Shown here in pieces: positions 38,536 to 46,962 of a DNA stretch of 55,393 bases. A program made the translations under genes and the position numbers. The notes beneath the pieces were generated by a model that ran no database searches, was not told the origin of the DNA, and saw only the letters and a list, made by a program, of their open reading frames with translations. Each line of letters opens with the position of its first letter. The stretch's first letter is position 1. This DNA comes from Bradyrhizobium centrolobii (GTDB lineage Bacteria > Pseudomonadota > Alphaproteobacteria > Rhizobiales > Xanthobacteraceae): the NCBI RefSeq assembly GCF_001641635.1, contig NZ_LUUB01000104.1:2501-57893 (forward strand). Direction: 5' to 3'.

Positions 38536-38614
38536 CGTCATTCCGGGGCGCGCGCAGCGCGAACCCGGAATCTCGAGTTTCAAGGTTCGATGCTTCGCAT
38601 CGCCCCGGAATGAC
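38536..38614. repeat. Intergenic palindromic repeat (TCATTCCGGG family, copy 2)
   Basis: Arms CGTCATTCCGGGGCG and CGCCCCGGAATGACG are fully complementary; the core holds GCGCGCAGCGCG and GATGCTTCGCATC mini-hairpins. It lies in the divergent space between the HIG1-type gene and the YihY gene. Confidence 0.9.
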
Positions 38615-38757
38615 GATGGGAAATCGCGGCCTCGTCCCGATCTGGCTTTTAAGCCGGCAATATCAGATGCTAGCGGAATGATTTCCGATTTGCGTCCATC
38701 GCTGGCCTTCTTCGCCTCGCCCCGCTTGCGGGGAGAGGAAGCCGTCTGGAGCAAGCT

Positions 38758-39651
38758 GTGAAGGCGATCCGCTACATCTACGTCGTCGTGATGGATGCGT
38801 TCTACACGTTCCTGGCCGATGACGGCTGGGCGATTGCGAGCCACATCGCGCTGTCGACCTTGATGGCGCTGTTCCCGTTCCTGATCGTGCTGACCTCGCT
38901 CGCCGGCTTCTTCGGCTCCAAGGAGCTCGCCGACCAGGCCGCCGGGCTGATGCTCCAGGTCTGGCCCAAGCAGGTCGCCGATTCCATCTCCAGCGACGTC
39001 CATGATGTCCTGACCACCACCCGCACCGACGTGCTGACCATCGGCGCGGTGCTGTCGGTCTATTTCGCCTCGAATGGCGTCGAGGCGCTGCGGGTCGCGC
39101 TCAACCGCGCCTATGCGGTGGTGGAGATGCGGCGCTGGTACTGGCTGCGGCTGGAATCGATCGGCTACACGCTGGTCGCGGCCTTCACCGCGCTCGCCAT
39201 GGCGTTCCTGATCGTGCTCGGTCCGCTGATTATCGAGGCGGCGCGGCGCCATATCCCGCTGTTCGTCGAGTCCAACGAGAGCATCCTCACCTGGCTGCGC
39301 TACGGCATCACCATCGGTGCGCTGGTGGTGGCGCTGTTCATCCTGCACGCCTGGCTGCCGGCGGGACGGCGCGGCTTCCTCCAGATCCTGCCCGGCATCA
39401 CCTTCACCGTGGTGGCATCGCTGATCTCCGGCATCGTGTTCGGGCAATATCTGGCGCGCTTCGCCAACAACTACGTGACGATGTATGCGGGGCTCGCCTC
39501 GGTGATCATCGCGCTGGTGTTTTTGTATTTCATCGCCGCGATCTTCGTTTATGGCGGCGAACTCAACGCAGCAATCATCAAGTCGCGGCTTCCTCACGGC
39601 GTCTCGCTTCAAGCAGCGCAGTCGCTAAGGCCCGCGGGGACACAGGCTTGA
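38758..39651 (+). CDS. YihY/BrkB family inner-membrane protein
   Basis: The 297-residue protein has six membrane segments (near 30-50, 93-112, 140-162, 181-200, 214-235, 245-268) and the family features HIALSTLMALFPFLIVL, FASNGVEALRVALNRAY and the C-terminal FIYGGELNAA-like motif (AAIFVYGGELNAAII). The family was once called ribonuclease BN but is now regarded as membrane proteins of unclear role. The GTG start at 38758 fits the family N-terminus. The last 74 bases overlap the 3' end of the convergent histidine kinase gene. Confidence 0.92.
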   Translation: MKAIRYIYVVVMDAFYTFLADDGWAIASHIALSTLMALFPFLIVLTSLAGFFGSKELADQAAGLMLQVWPKQVADSISSDVHDVLTTTRTDVLTIGAVLSVYFASNGVEALRVALNRAYAVVEMRRWYWLRLESIGYTLVAAFTALAMAFLIVLGPLIIEAARRHIPLFVESNESILTWLRYGITIGALVVALFILHAWLPAGRRGFLQILPGITFTVVASLISGIVFGQYLARFANNYVTMYAGLASVIIALVFLYFIAAIFVYGGELNAAIIKSRLPHGVSLQAAQSLRPAGTQA

Positions 39652-40846
39652 CCAAAAAGGCGTCGGCGCCGGCCTGGCGCGAGGCCGCCTCGTCCTCACC
39701 GCGGCCGGAGACCCCGATGATGGGGATCTGAGCGAGCGGCGGCGGCATGGTGCGGATCCGCTTGATGGCTTCGATGCCGTCGATGCCCGGCAGCACCATG
39801 TCCATCAGCACCGCATCGAAGGCGCCTTGTGCGAGCCGGTCGACCGCGTCCTCGCCACGCCCGATGAATTCCGCATGATGACCGAGCTCGGTCAGGATGG
39901 TGTTGAGCACGACGCGGCCGAACGGATTGTCCTCGACGCTGAGCACACGCAAGGCCGTCACCGCATCCGCCTCGTGACCGTTCCCGCCGGACTTGCGGGA
40001 TTGGCCTGTGTCCGACGCGTCCAGGGCCACCGTCAGCGTGAAGGTGGCGCCGCCGCTGCGGCGCGGGGCCACCGTGATGTCGCCGCCCATCGCGCGCGCC
40101 AGCTGTTTCACCGAGGACAGCCCCAGCCCGGCGCCGCCGAAGCGCGAGGCAATGGTGACATTGGCCTGAGTAAACGGGCGGAATAGCCGCTTGATCTCAG
40201 CCATGGTCAGGCCGATGCCGCTGTCGGACACCGCGAACGCGACGCCAACCCTTCCCTTAACCTTGGCTCTGGCTCTCGCCTTGCGCTTGCCGGGATCCCA
40301 GGGCACGACCGCAAGCGCGACGCCGCCCGCATCCGTGAATTTCACGGCATTGTCGATCAGGTTCTCCAGCGCGGCGCGCAGGCGGACGGGATCGCCCACC
40401 ACCAGCCCGGCAAGCTTCTCGGAGATCTCGACCCGGGCCTGAAGGCCCTTGGCGGCGGCGCGCCCGGCAAGCGAATCGCCCGCGCTGCGGGCCAGCGCCC
40501 GCAGATCGAACAGGTCCTGACGCAGCGTGCTTGCGCCCTGTCCGGTCCTGGCGGCGTCCACGAACAGGGTGGCAAGGCTCGCCAGGTGCTCGGCACCGGC
40601 CTTGATGGTGTCGGCCCAGCGCCGCTCCCGCTCGCCGAGATCGGAGGTCGCGAGCAGGTCGCTGATCGCCAGAATGCCGGTCAGGGGGGTGCGGACCTCA
40701 TGGGCAAAGGCGGCCAGTGCTGCCTGAACCACGTCCGGCGTGACGGTCCCGCGCTTGCGCAGCCCATCACCGGCCCCGGACCGCTTTCGAGGCGGCCGCC
40801 GCCTGGACGTTCGCGCAGTGCGCACTGGGCGCGTTTTCGCCGCCAT
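39578..40846 (-). CDS. Hybrid sensor histidine kinase / response regulator without sensor domain
   Basis: The 422-residue protein has a basic N-terminal tail (TARTSRRRPPRKRSG), a HisKA domain with the phospho-His in FAHEVRTPLTGIL near 49, an ATPase domain (LENLIDNAVKF, SDSGIGLT, GGAGLGLSS) and a C-terminal receiver (VLSVEDNPFG, phospho-Asp in LMDMVLPGIDG, Lys in VKPVSP). There is no membrane span or recognisable sensor, so it is cytoplasmic and its input is unknown. I use ATG 40846; upstream in-frame codons look non-coding. It converges with the YihY gene, with overlapping ends. Confidence 0.92.
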   Translation of the reverse strand: MAAKTRPVRTARTSRRRPPRKRSGAGDGLRKRGTVTPDVVQAALAAFAHEVRTPLTGILAISDLLATSDLGERERRWADTIKAGAEHLASLATLFVDAARTGQGASTLRQDLFDLRALARSAGDSLAGRAAAKGLQARVEISEKLAGLVVGDPVRLRAALENLIDNAVKFTDAGGVALAVVPWDPGKRKARARAKVKGRVGVAFAVSDSGIGLTMAEIKRLFRPFTQANVTIASRFGGAGLGLSSVKQLARAMGGDITVAPRRSGGATFTLTVALDASDTGQSRKSGGNGHEADAVTALRVLSVEDNPFGRVVLNTILTELGHHAEFIGRGEDAVDRLAQGAFDAVLMDMVLPGIDGIEAIKRIRTMPPPLAQIPIIGVSGRGEDEAASRQAGADAFLVKPVSPRALATALLEARRREEAAT

Positions 40847-40947
40847 AAATCCCCTTCGAAGTATCCCTTCGAACCCCGGCTCGCGGCAAGCATCGCACGG
40901 AGGAACACTCCGAGTCACGGCGACGTTTTGCTAAACCCCAGAGAAAC

Positions 40948-41817
40948 TTAATCTAATCCCACCAGACGGCGGATGCCGGCGGGCGTGGCGCCGGCGGCAC
41001 GCAACTCCCGCAGGCCGGTCGAGCCGGTCGATTTCGCCAGCTTCCGCCCCTCCTCGTCGCAAATCAGCCGGTGGTGGCGATAGGTCGGCTCCGGCAGGTC
41101 GAGCAGGGTTTGCAGCAGGCGGTGAACGGAGGTGGCGTGAAACAGGTCCTGGCCCCTGACCACCTCGCTTGCGTCCTGAAGCGCATCGTCGACCACCACC
41201 GACAAATGGTAGCTGGTCGGCGTCTCCTTGCGGGCCAGGATGACGTCGCCCCACGCCTCGGGCCGCGCCGCGACACGGCCGCGCTCGCCGTCAGGGCCCT
41301 CACCCAGTTCGCGCCAGGTCAGGCCACCAACGCGGCGGCAGGCGGCAGCCATGTCGAACCGCAGCGCGTACGGCGCCCCGGACCCGATGAGGCGTGCGCG
41401 TTCTTCGGCTGGCAACGACTTGGCAGCACCGGGATAGAGCGGCGCCCCGTCGGGATCGCGCGGCCAGGGCCCGGTCTCTTCGCGCGCGGCCACTAGCCTT
41501 GCGATCTCGGCGCGGCTTTCGAAAGAGGGGTAGACGAGACCAAGCGCGGAAAGATTGTCCAGCGCCGCGCGGTAATCGGCAAGATGCGCCGACTGCCGCC
41601 GCACCGGCGTCTCCCAGGTGATTCCGAGCCAGGCGAGGTCGTCGTAGATCGCGCTCTCGTACTCCGGCCGGCAGCGTGTCGCGTCGATGTCCTCGATCCG
41701 CAGCAGCATCCGCCCGCCGGTCTCGCGCGCCCGATCGAAATTCAGCAGCGCGGAATAGGCGTGGCCGAGATGCAGGAAGCCGTTCGGGCTCGGGGCGAAT
41801 CGGAAAACGGGTGGCAT
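40948..41817 (-). CDS. gluQRS: Glutamyl-Q tRNA(Asp) synthetase
   Basis: GluQRS is a catalytic-core paralogue of glutamyl-tRNA synthetase that attaches glutamate to queuosine at position 34 of tRNA-Asp. The 289-residue protein has the HIGH motif in FLHLGHAYSALLNF, LLRIEDIDATR, and a KMSKS-like GRKLAKSTG, and lacks the anticodon-binding domain. The zinc-site cysteines usual in this family (near YPCFCSR) are replaced here (YPSFESR). It is alone on the minus strand. Confidence 0.94.
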   Translation of the reverse strand: MPPVFRFAPSPNGFLHLGHAYSALLNFDRARETGGRMLLRIEDIDATRCRPEYESAIYDDLAWLGITWETPVRRQSAHLADYRAALDNLSALGLVYPSFESRAEIARLVAAREETGPWPRDPDGAPLYPGAAKSLPAEERARLIGSGAPYALRFDMAAACRRVGGLTWRELGEGPDGERGRVAARPEAWGDVILARKETPTSYHLSVVVDDALQDASEVVRGQDLFHATSVHRLLQTLLDLPEPTYRHHRLICDEEGRKLAKSTGSTGLRELRAAGATPAGIRRLVGLD

Positions 41818-41831
41818 CGGTTCTCTGGGTA

Positions 41832-41923
41832 CTCGTCATTGCCGGGCTTGACCCGGCCATCCATCTTCCAAGACTCTGTTACGATAGGAGATGGATGCGC
41901 GGGTCAAGCCCGCGCATGACGAG
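41832..41923. repeat. Intergenic long inverted repeat (CTCGTCATGCCCGGGCTTGACC-like)
   Basis: The outer arms CTCGTCAT and ATGACGAG, then GCCGGGCTTGACCCG / CGGGTCAAGCCCG, then CATCCATCT / AGATGGATG pair in order, giving a hairpin of more than 30 bp with an 18-base loop. It sits between the divergent gluQRS and AlkA-type genes. It is related in style to, but distinct in sequence from, the TCATTCCGGG family. Confidence 0.9.
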
Positions 41924-41933
41924 TTGAGCAGCA

Positions 41934-42581
41934 ATGACCATCCATCTCGAAACCCAGTCAGACCTCGAAGACGCCGTCCATACGCTGGTGAAGCGCGACC
42001 AGCGCCTGAAGCCGGTGTTTGAGATCGCCGGCATGCCCGCCTTGCGGCGGCGCGAGCCGGGGTTTGTGGGACTTGCGCATATCGTCTGCGGGCAACAGCT
42101 CTCCACCGCCAGTGCTGCGGCGATCTGGGGGCGGCTATCGGCCGCCTTCGATCCGTTCGATCATGACGCGGTGCGGCGCGCCCGCACCGACCGGCTGGGG
42201 CGGCTCGGCCTCTCCGCTGCGAAGATCAAGACATTGAAGCATCTCGCCCGCGAGATCACCGCGCAGCGGCTCAACCTCGACGTGCTCGCCGAGGAGGACG
42301 CCGACGCCGCGCATCACACGCTGATCACGCTGCCCGGCATCGGACCGTGGACCGCGGACGTCTATCTCCTGTTCTGCCTCGGCCATGGCGATGCCTGGCC
42401 GGCCGGCGACCTCGCCGTGCAGGAGGGCATCCGCATCGGGCTGGGCCTGAAGGCGCGGCCGACGGACAAGCAGATGGCGCCGCTCGCCGAACCCTGGCGT
42501 CCCTTGCGCGGCGCGGCGGCGCATCTGTGGTGGAGCTATTACCGTGCGGTGAAGAAGCGCGAGGGCGTGCTGACGGCCTGA
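41934..42581 (+). CDS. DNA-3-methyladenine glycosylase II (AlkA-like)
   Basis: This base-excision repair enzyme removes alkylated bases. The 215 residues form the helix-hairpin-helix-GPD fold: LAHIVCGQQLSTASAAAI early, the hairpin LPGIGPWTADVYLLFCLG near 128-145, and the catalytic Asp in WPAGDLAVQEG. It lacks the N-terminal AlkA domain of E. coli, like many short bacterial members, and has no iron-sulfur cysteines. It starts at the ATG at 41934, right after the inverted repeat. Confidence 0.92.
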   Translation: MTIHLETQSDLEDAVHTLVKRDQRLKPVFEIAGMPALRRREPGFVGLAHIVCGQQLSTASAAAIWGRLSAAFDPFDHDAVRRARTDRLGRLGLSAAKIKTLKHLAREITAQRLNLDVLAEEDADAAHHTLITLPGIGPWTADVYLLFCLGHGDAWPAGDLAVQEGIRIGLGLKARPTDKQMAPLAEPWRPLRGAAAHLWWSYYRAVKKREGVLTA

Positions 42582-42673
42582 AGCGGCCGAACAGCGTTTA
42601 AAACTATGTTGCTGTTGCAAACGGCGCGCGTGATCGATGAGATGTCGGCGCGGACCAGAGCCGGGATCGAACC

Positions 42674-43759
42674 ATGACAGCCACCGACTTCATTGTTGCG
42701 CGAGACGATCTCGAAACGTGCAAGACGATCGCAACCGAGCCTCCCGCAGGCGAGGCGCTGCCGCAGGATGCGCTGCTCGTGAAGGTCGACCGCTTCGCCT
42801 TCACCGCCAATAACATCACCTATGCGGTGCTTGGCGACGAGATGAAATACTGGCAGCTCTTTCCCGCACCGAACGGCTTCGGCAACATTCCGGTGTGGGG
42901 CTTTGGCGAGGTGATCGCCTCAAAACATCCGAACGTCGCCGTGGGCGAGCGCCTGTTCGGTTATTTCCCTATGGCGACGCATCTCGTCATCGAGGCCACC
43001 GACGTCAGCAAGCGCGGCTTGCGCGACGGCGCCGCGCACCGCCAGGGCGTGGCGCCGGTCTACAACGCCTATGCGCGCGTCAGCGACAATCCTGCCTACG
43101 CTGGCCGGCAGGGCGACTACCAGGCGCTGTTGCGGCCGCTGTTCATGTTGTCGTTCCTGGTCGACGACTTCCTCGCTGAGAACGACGATTTTGGCGCGCG
43201 GACCGTGCTGCTCTCGAGCGCCTCGAGCAAGACTGCGTTCGGGCTTGCGCATCTCCTGCACACGCGCGGCCGCAAGGTGGTTGGATTGACGTCGGCCGGC
43301 AATACCGGCTTCCTCACTACGCTCGGCTGCTGTGACGAGGTCGTCACCTATGATCGCGTGACGTCGCTGCCATCGGACGTGCCCACCGCCTTCGTCGACA
43401 TGGCCGGCAACAGCGCTCTGCGCGCCGAGTTGCACCGGCACTTCGGCGATCAGATGAAATGTTCGGTGCGCGTCGGATTGACGCATCGTGCCACCGACGC
43501 CGACGAAGGCCAGTTGCCGGGCGCCAAGCCCCGCTGGTTCTTCGCCCCCGACCAGATCCGCAAGCGCGCCAAGGAATGGGGCCCGGGCGGTATCGAGCAG
43601 CGTTTTGGCGCGGCATGGTCCGGCTTCGCGCCGCTCCTGGAGAGATGCCTTACGGTGGTCGAGAGCCGTGGACCGGAGGCCGTGCGGCGCATCTATCTCG
43701 ACACGCTGAAAGGGCGTATTCCGCCTGAGCAGGGCCACATGCTCTCGCTGCTCGGGTAA
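42674..43759 (+). CDS. DUF2855 family protein
   Basis: The 361-residue cytoplasmic protein matches DUF2855, related in layout to medium-chain dehydrogenases: an N-terminal part (VDRFAFTANNITYAVLGDEMKYW) is followed by a Rossmann-like segment (VLLSSASSKTAFGLAHLL and VVGLTSAGNTGFL). No zinc ligands are obvious. Function unknown, but its neighbours (a flavin monooxygenase and an NHL-repeat protein in the same direction) suggest a shared oxidative catabolic route. The monooxygenase gene starts 78 bases later. Confidence 0.87.
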   Translation: MTATDFIVARDDLETCKTIATEPPAGEALPQDALLVKVDRFAFTANNITYAVLGDEMKYWQLFPAPNGFGNIPVWGFGEVIASKHPNVAVGERLFGYFPMATHLVIEATDVSKRGLRDGAAHRQGVAPVYNAYARVSDNPAYAGRQGDYQALLRPLFMLSFLVDDFLAENDDFGARTVLLSSASSKTAFGLAHLLHTRGRKVVGLTSAGNTGFLTTLGCCDEVVTYDRVTSLPSDVPTAFVDMAGNSALRAELHRHFGDQMKCSVRVGLTHRATDADEGQLPGAKPRWFFAPDQIRKRAKEWGPGGIEQRFGAAWSGFAPLLERCLTVVESRGPEAVRRIYLDTLKGRIPPEQGHMLSLLG

Positions 43760-43837
43760 TCGGCTTTTGGCCGCAGGCGAAACGGTATAGCGTCCACCTC
43801 AAGAGGAAACGCCGCGAAGACGGCCACGAGGTCGCGC

Positions 43838-45613
43838 ATGCTGGACAGGACGAAGGATATTTCCGTATCCGCACAAGCCTGGCTCGATGAGTTCGAGCTC
43901 GCCCTGGGCAAACCTGATCGCGCTGCGCTGGACCGCCTCTTCCTCGCCGACAGCTTTTGGCGCGATGTGCTGGCGCTGAGCTGGAACCTGCAAACGATTG
44001 CCGGTCGCGATGCGATCGCGCAAGAGCTGACTGCGCTCGCGCCGAAGGCGGCGCCAAGCAGCTTCAAGATCGCGCCCAATCGCGCGCCGCCGCGCTGGGT
44101 GACTCGCGCCGGCAGCAACAATATCGAAGCGATCTTCAATTTCGAGACCGCGATCGGCCGCGGCAGCGGCATCGTCCGGCTTGTCCCTGATAGCGCTGAC
44201 AGCGACCGGTTGAAGGCGTGGACGCTGCTCACCGCGCTCGACGAGTTGAAGGGCTTCGAGGAGCAGCTCGGCACGACGCGGCCGCGCGGGCAGGCCTATT
44301 CGCGCGATTTCCGCGGACCGAACTGGCTCGATTTGCGCAACGTATCGAACGACTACGCCGATCGCGATCCGGCCGTGCTGGTGGTCGGCGGCGGCCAGGC
44401 CGGGCTCGCGATCGCGGCACGGCTGAAGCAGTTGAAGGTCGATACGCTGATCGTCGATCGATGGCCACGGATCGGCGACAACTGGCGCAAGCGCTATCAC
44501 GCGCTCACCCTGCACAATCAGGTGCAGGTCAACCACCTGCCCTACATGCCGTTCCCGCCGAACTGGCCGGTCTATATCCCCAAGGACAAGCTCGCCAACT
44601 GGTTCGAGGCTTACGTCGACGCCATGGAGCTGAACTTCTGGACCGGCAGCGAGTTCGAGGGCGGCTCCTACGATGATGCGACGGGATGTTGGACCGTCGC
44701 GCTGCGGCGCGCCGATGGCACCCGACGCATCATGCATCCGCGCCATGTGGTGATGGCAACCGGCGTCAGCGGCATCGCGAACGTGCCGGACATTCCGGGT
44801 CTCGAAAATTTCAAGGGCAAGCTGCTGCATTCGAGCCGCTATGACGACGGCGAGAACTGGAAAGGAAAGCGCGCCATCGTCATCGGCACCGGCAACAGCG
44901 GTCACGACATCGCGCAGGACCTCCACTCCAGCGGCGCTGAGGTGACGCTGGTGCAGCGCTCGCCGACGCTGGTCACCAATATCGAGCCTTCGGCGCAGCT
45001 CGCCTATGCGACCTATAACGAGGGCACGCTCGAGGACAACGATCTGATCGCAGCCTCGATGCCGACGCCGCTCGCAAAGAAGACGCATGTGATGCTGACG
45101 GAGCAGTCGAAGGAGCTCGACAAGGAGCTGCTGGACGGCCTGCAGCACGTGGGCTTCAAGCTCGACTTCGGCGAGGCCGGCACCGGCTGGCAGTTCAAAT
45201 ACTTGACCCGCGGCGGCGGCTATTATTTCAACGTCGGGTGCTCCAACCTCATCGTCGAGGGCGCGATCAAGCTGAAGCAGTTCGTCGATATCGAGAACTT
45301 CACCGCCGAAGGCGCGCGAATGAAGAACGGCGCGCTCCTTCCGGCCGACCTCATCGTGCTGTCCACCGGCTACAAGCCGCAGGAATATTTGGTGCGAAAG
45401 CTGTTCGGCGACGGCATCGCCGACCGTGTCGGCCCGGTCTGGGGTTTTGGCGACGGCTTCGAGCTACGCAACATGTATGCGCGCACCAGACAGCCCGGCC
45501 TGTGGTTCATCGCCGGCAGCCTCGCGCAGTGCCGGATCAACTCGAAATATCTCGCGCTCCAGATCAAGGCGATCGAGGAAGGGATGCTGGGGCGGGAAGT
45601 GGTCACAACGTAA
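43838..45613 (+). CDS. Flavin-containing monooxygenase with NTF2-like N-terminal domain
   Basis: Residues 1-150 resemble a SnoaL/NTF2-like domain (DEFELALGKPDRAALDRLFL). The rest is a class B flavoprotein monooxygenase: FAD motif VLVVGGGQAGLAIAARL near 180-196, the FMO-type signature FKGKLLHSSRYDDGENW and the NADP motif VIGTGNSGHDIAQDL. Such enzymes insert oxygen into ketones, amines or sulfides, or oxidise indole-3-pyruvate (YUCCA type). The substrate is unknown. It lies between the DUF2855 and NHL-repeat genes; 591 residues is normal for this fused form. Confidence 0.9.
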   Translation: MLDRTKDISVSAQAWLDEFELALGKPDRAALDRLFLADSFWRDVLALSWNLQTIAGRDAIAQELTALAPKAAPSSFKIAPNRAPPRWVTRAGSNNIEAIFNFETAIGRGSGIVRLVPDSADSDRLKAWTLLTALDELKGFEEQLGTTRPRGQAYSRDFRGPNWLDLRNVSNDYADRDPAVLVVGGGQAGLAIAARLKQLKVDTLIVDRWPRIGDNWRKRYHALTLHNQVQVNHLPYMPFPPNWPVYIPKDKLANWFEAYVDAMELNFWTGSEFEGGSYDDATGCWTVALRRADGTRRIMHPRHVVMATGVSGIANVPDIPGLENFKGKLLHSSRYDDGENWKGKRAIVIGTGNSGHDIAQDLHSSGAEVTLVQRSPTLVTNIEPSAQLAYATYNEGTLEDNDLIAASMPTPLAKKTHVMLTEQSKELDKELLDGLQHVGFKLDFGEAGTGWQFKYLTRGGGYYFNVGCSNLIVEGAIKLKQFVDIENFTAEGARMKNGALLPADLIVLSTGYKPQEYLVRKLFGDGIADRVGPVWGFGDGFELRNMYARTRQPGLWFIAGSLAQCRINSKYLALQIKAIEEGMLGREVVTT

Positions 45614-45618
45614 ACCAC

Positions 45619-45747
45619 TCGTCATTCCGGGGCACGCGAAGCGTGAACCCGGAATCCATTCACCCCCGAAATCCGCGGCGCGATGGATTCTCGGATGGGC
45701 AATTGCGCATCATGGTCCGCGACTTCGTCGCGCCCCGGAATGACGAG
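45619..45747. repeat. Intergenic palindromic repeat (TCATTCCGGG family, copy 3)
   Basis: Arms CTCGTCATTCCGGGGC and GCCCCGGAATGACGAG pair fully. The longer core includes CCGCGGCGCGATGGATTC pairing with GGAATCCATTC-like sequence. It lies between the monooxygenase stop and the strong AAAGGAGG ribosome binding site of the next gene, so transcription may be reduced between them. Confidence 0.9.
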
Positions 45748-45764
45748 TTCAAAGGAGGTTACAG

Positions 45765-46739
45765 ATGCCAGCCATTCTCGGCACCGGCGAGCACCGCTAC
45801 CGCGTGGTCGAAAACTTCGCAAAGCTGCCGGACGGCTGGCAGCTCACCGACGTCGCCTCCGTCGCTGTCGACAGCAAGGACCGCATCTACGTCTTCAACC
45901 GCGGCGCCCATCCGATGGTGGTGCTGGACCGCGAGGGCAATTTCCTGCGCAGCTGGGGCGAAGGCCTGTTCTCGCGCGCGCATGGCCTGCATATCGACGC
46001 CGGCGACAATCTCTATTGTACCGATGACGGCGACCATACCGTGCGCAAATGCACCGCGGACGGCAAGGTGCTGCTGACGATTGGCATCCCCGAGAGACCG
46101 GCGCCGTTCATGAGCGGCGATCCTTTCCATCGCTGCACCCACACCGCGCTGTCGCCGAAGGGCGAGATCTACGTCTCCGACGGCTATGGCAATGCGCGCG
46201 TGCACAAATTCACTCCTGACGGCAAGCTGATGAAAAGCTGGGGCGAGCCCGGCACCGATCCCGGCCAGTTCAACATCGTGCACAACATCGCGACCGACGC
46301 CGATGGCTGGGTCTACGTCGCCGACCGCGAGAACCATCGCGTGCAGGTGTTCGATGGCGAGGGCAAGTACGAGACGCAGTGGAACAATCTGCACCGCCCC
46401 TGCGCGCTGTGCTGCTGCGGAGGCAAGGCACCGACCTTCGTCGTCGGCGAGCTTGGCCCCGGCATGGCGGTCAACCGCAAGGTGCCCAATCTCGGCCCGC
46501 GGCTGTCGATCGTGGACGCCAAGGGAAACCGCATCGCGCGGCTCGGCGGCGAGGAAGGCCCGGGTGTCGCAAGCGGAAAATTCCTGGCGCCGCACGGCAT
46601 CGCGCTGGATTCAAAGGGCGACATCTATGTCGGCGAGGTCGGCGTCACCGACTGGAAGACCAGCTTTCCGGACGAGGAGATGCCGGCATTCGTGCGCAGC
46701 ACGCGATGCCTGCAAAAGCTTGAGCGGGTGCGGGAATAG
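45765..46739 (+). CDS. NHL-repeat protein, peptidylglycine amidating lyase-like
   Basis: The 324-residue beta-propeller has repeated NHL units (SVAVDSKDRIYVFNR, GLHIDAGDNLYCTD, ALSPKGEIYVSDGYGNARV, IATDADGWVYVADRENHRV, IALDSKGDIYVGE). The order resembles peptidyl-alpha-hydroxyglycine alpha-amidating lyase, a zinc enzyme. A cysteine cluster CALCCCGG near 214-220 is unusual. There is no signal peptide. AAAGGAGG lies 7 nt upstream of the ATG. Its link to the preceding monooxygenase is by position only. Confidence 0.85.
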   Translation: MPAILGTGEHRYRVVENFAKLPDGWQLTDVASVAVDSKDRIYVFNRGAHPMVVLDREGNFLRSWGEGLFSRAHGLHIDAGDNLYCTDDGDHTVRKCTADGKVLLTIGIPERPAPFMSGDPFHRCTHTALSPKGEIYVSDGYGNARVHKFTPDGKLMKSWGEPGTDPGQFNIVHNIATDADGWVYVADRENHRVQVFDGEGKYETQWNNLHRPCALCCCGGKAPTFVVGELGPGMAVNRKVPNLGPRLSIVDAKGNRIARLGGEEGPGVASGKFLAPHGIALDSKGDIYVGEVGVTDWKTSFPDEEMPAFVRSTRCLQKLERVRE

Positions 46740-46789
46740 GCGCGCCAGCGCGTCCGCGAAGAGATGACGCACCGTTGTGCGCCCCTGCC

Positions 46790-46914
46790 TCCCGTCGAGG
46801 CGAAGGCCAGGACCCAACCACAGGGAGTAGTTTGGCGAAGGCTGGTTGTCGTGCGGTACTGACACCGCCCACCGCGGATAGATTCCGCGGTGTCCTGGCT
46901 TTCGCCAGGACGAC
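46790..46914. repeat. Intergenic palindromic repeat (GTCGTCCCGG family, diverged copy 4)
   Basis: The right arm GTCCTGGCTTTCGCCAGGACGAC and left GTCGAGGCGAAGGCCAGGAC pair with some mismatches; the core CCAACCACAGGGAGTAGTTTGGCGAAG matches the other copies in part, and an inner CCGCGGATAGATTCCGCGG hairpin is added. It separates the convergent NHL and Bug-type genes. Confidence 0.8.
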
Positions 46915-46962
46915 ACCGAGAGCGGGGCCGCGTTATTCGACACGTAGGCGGCTCGGCGCGCC

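Noticed and set aside
43799..45148. 449-codon frame antisense to the flavin monooxygenase gene
   Set aside because: The plus strand has both dinucleotide-binding motifs and the FMO signature; the antisense frame has none.
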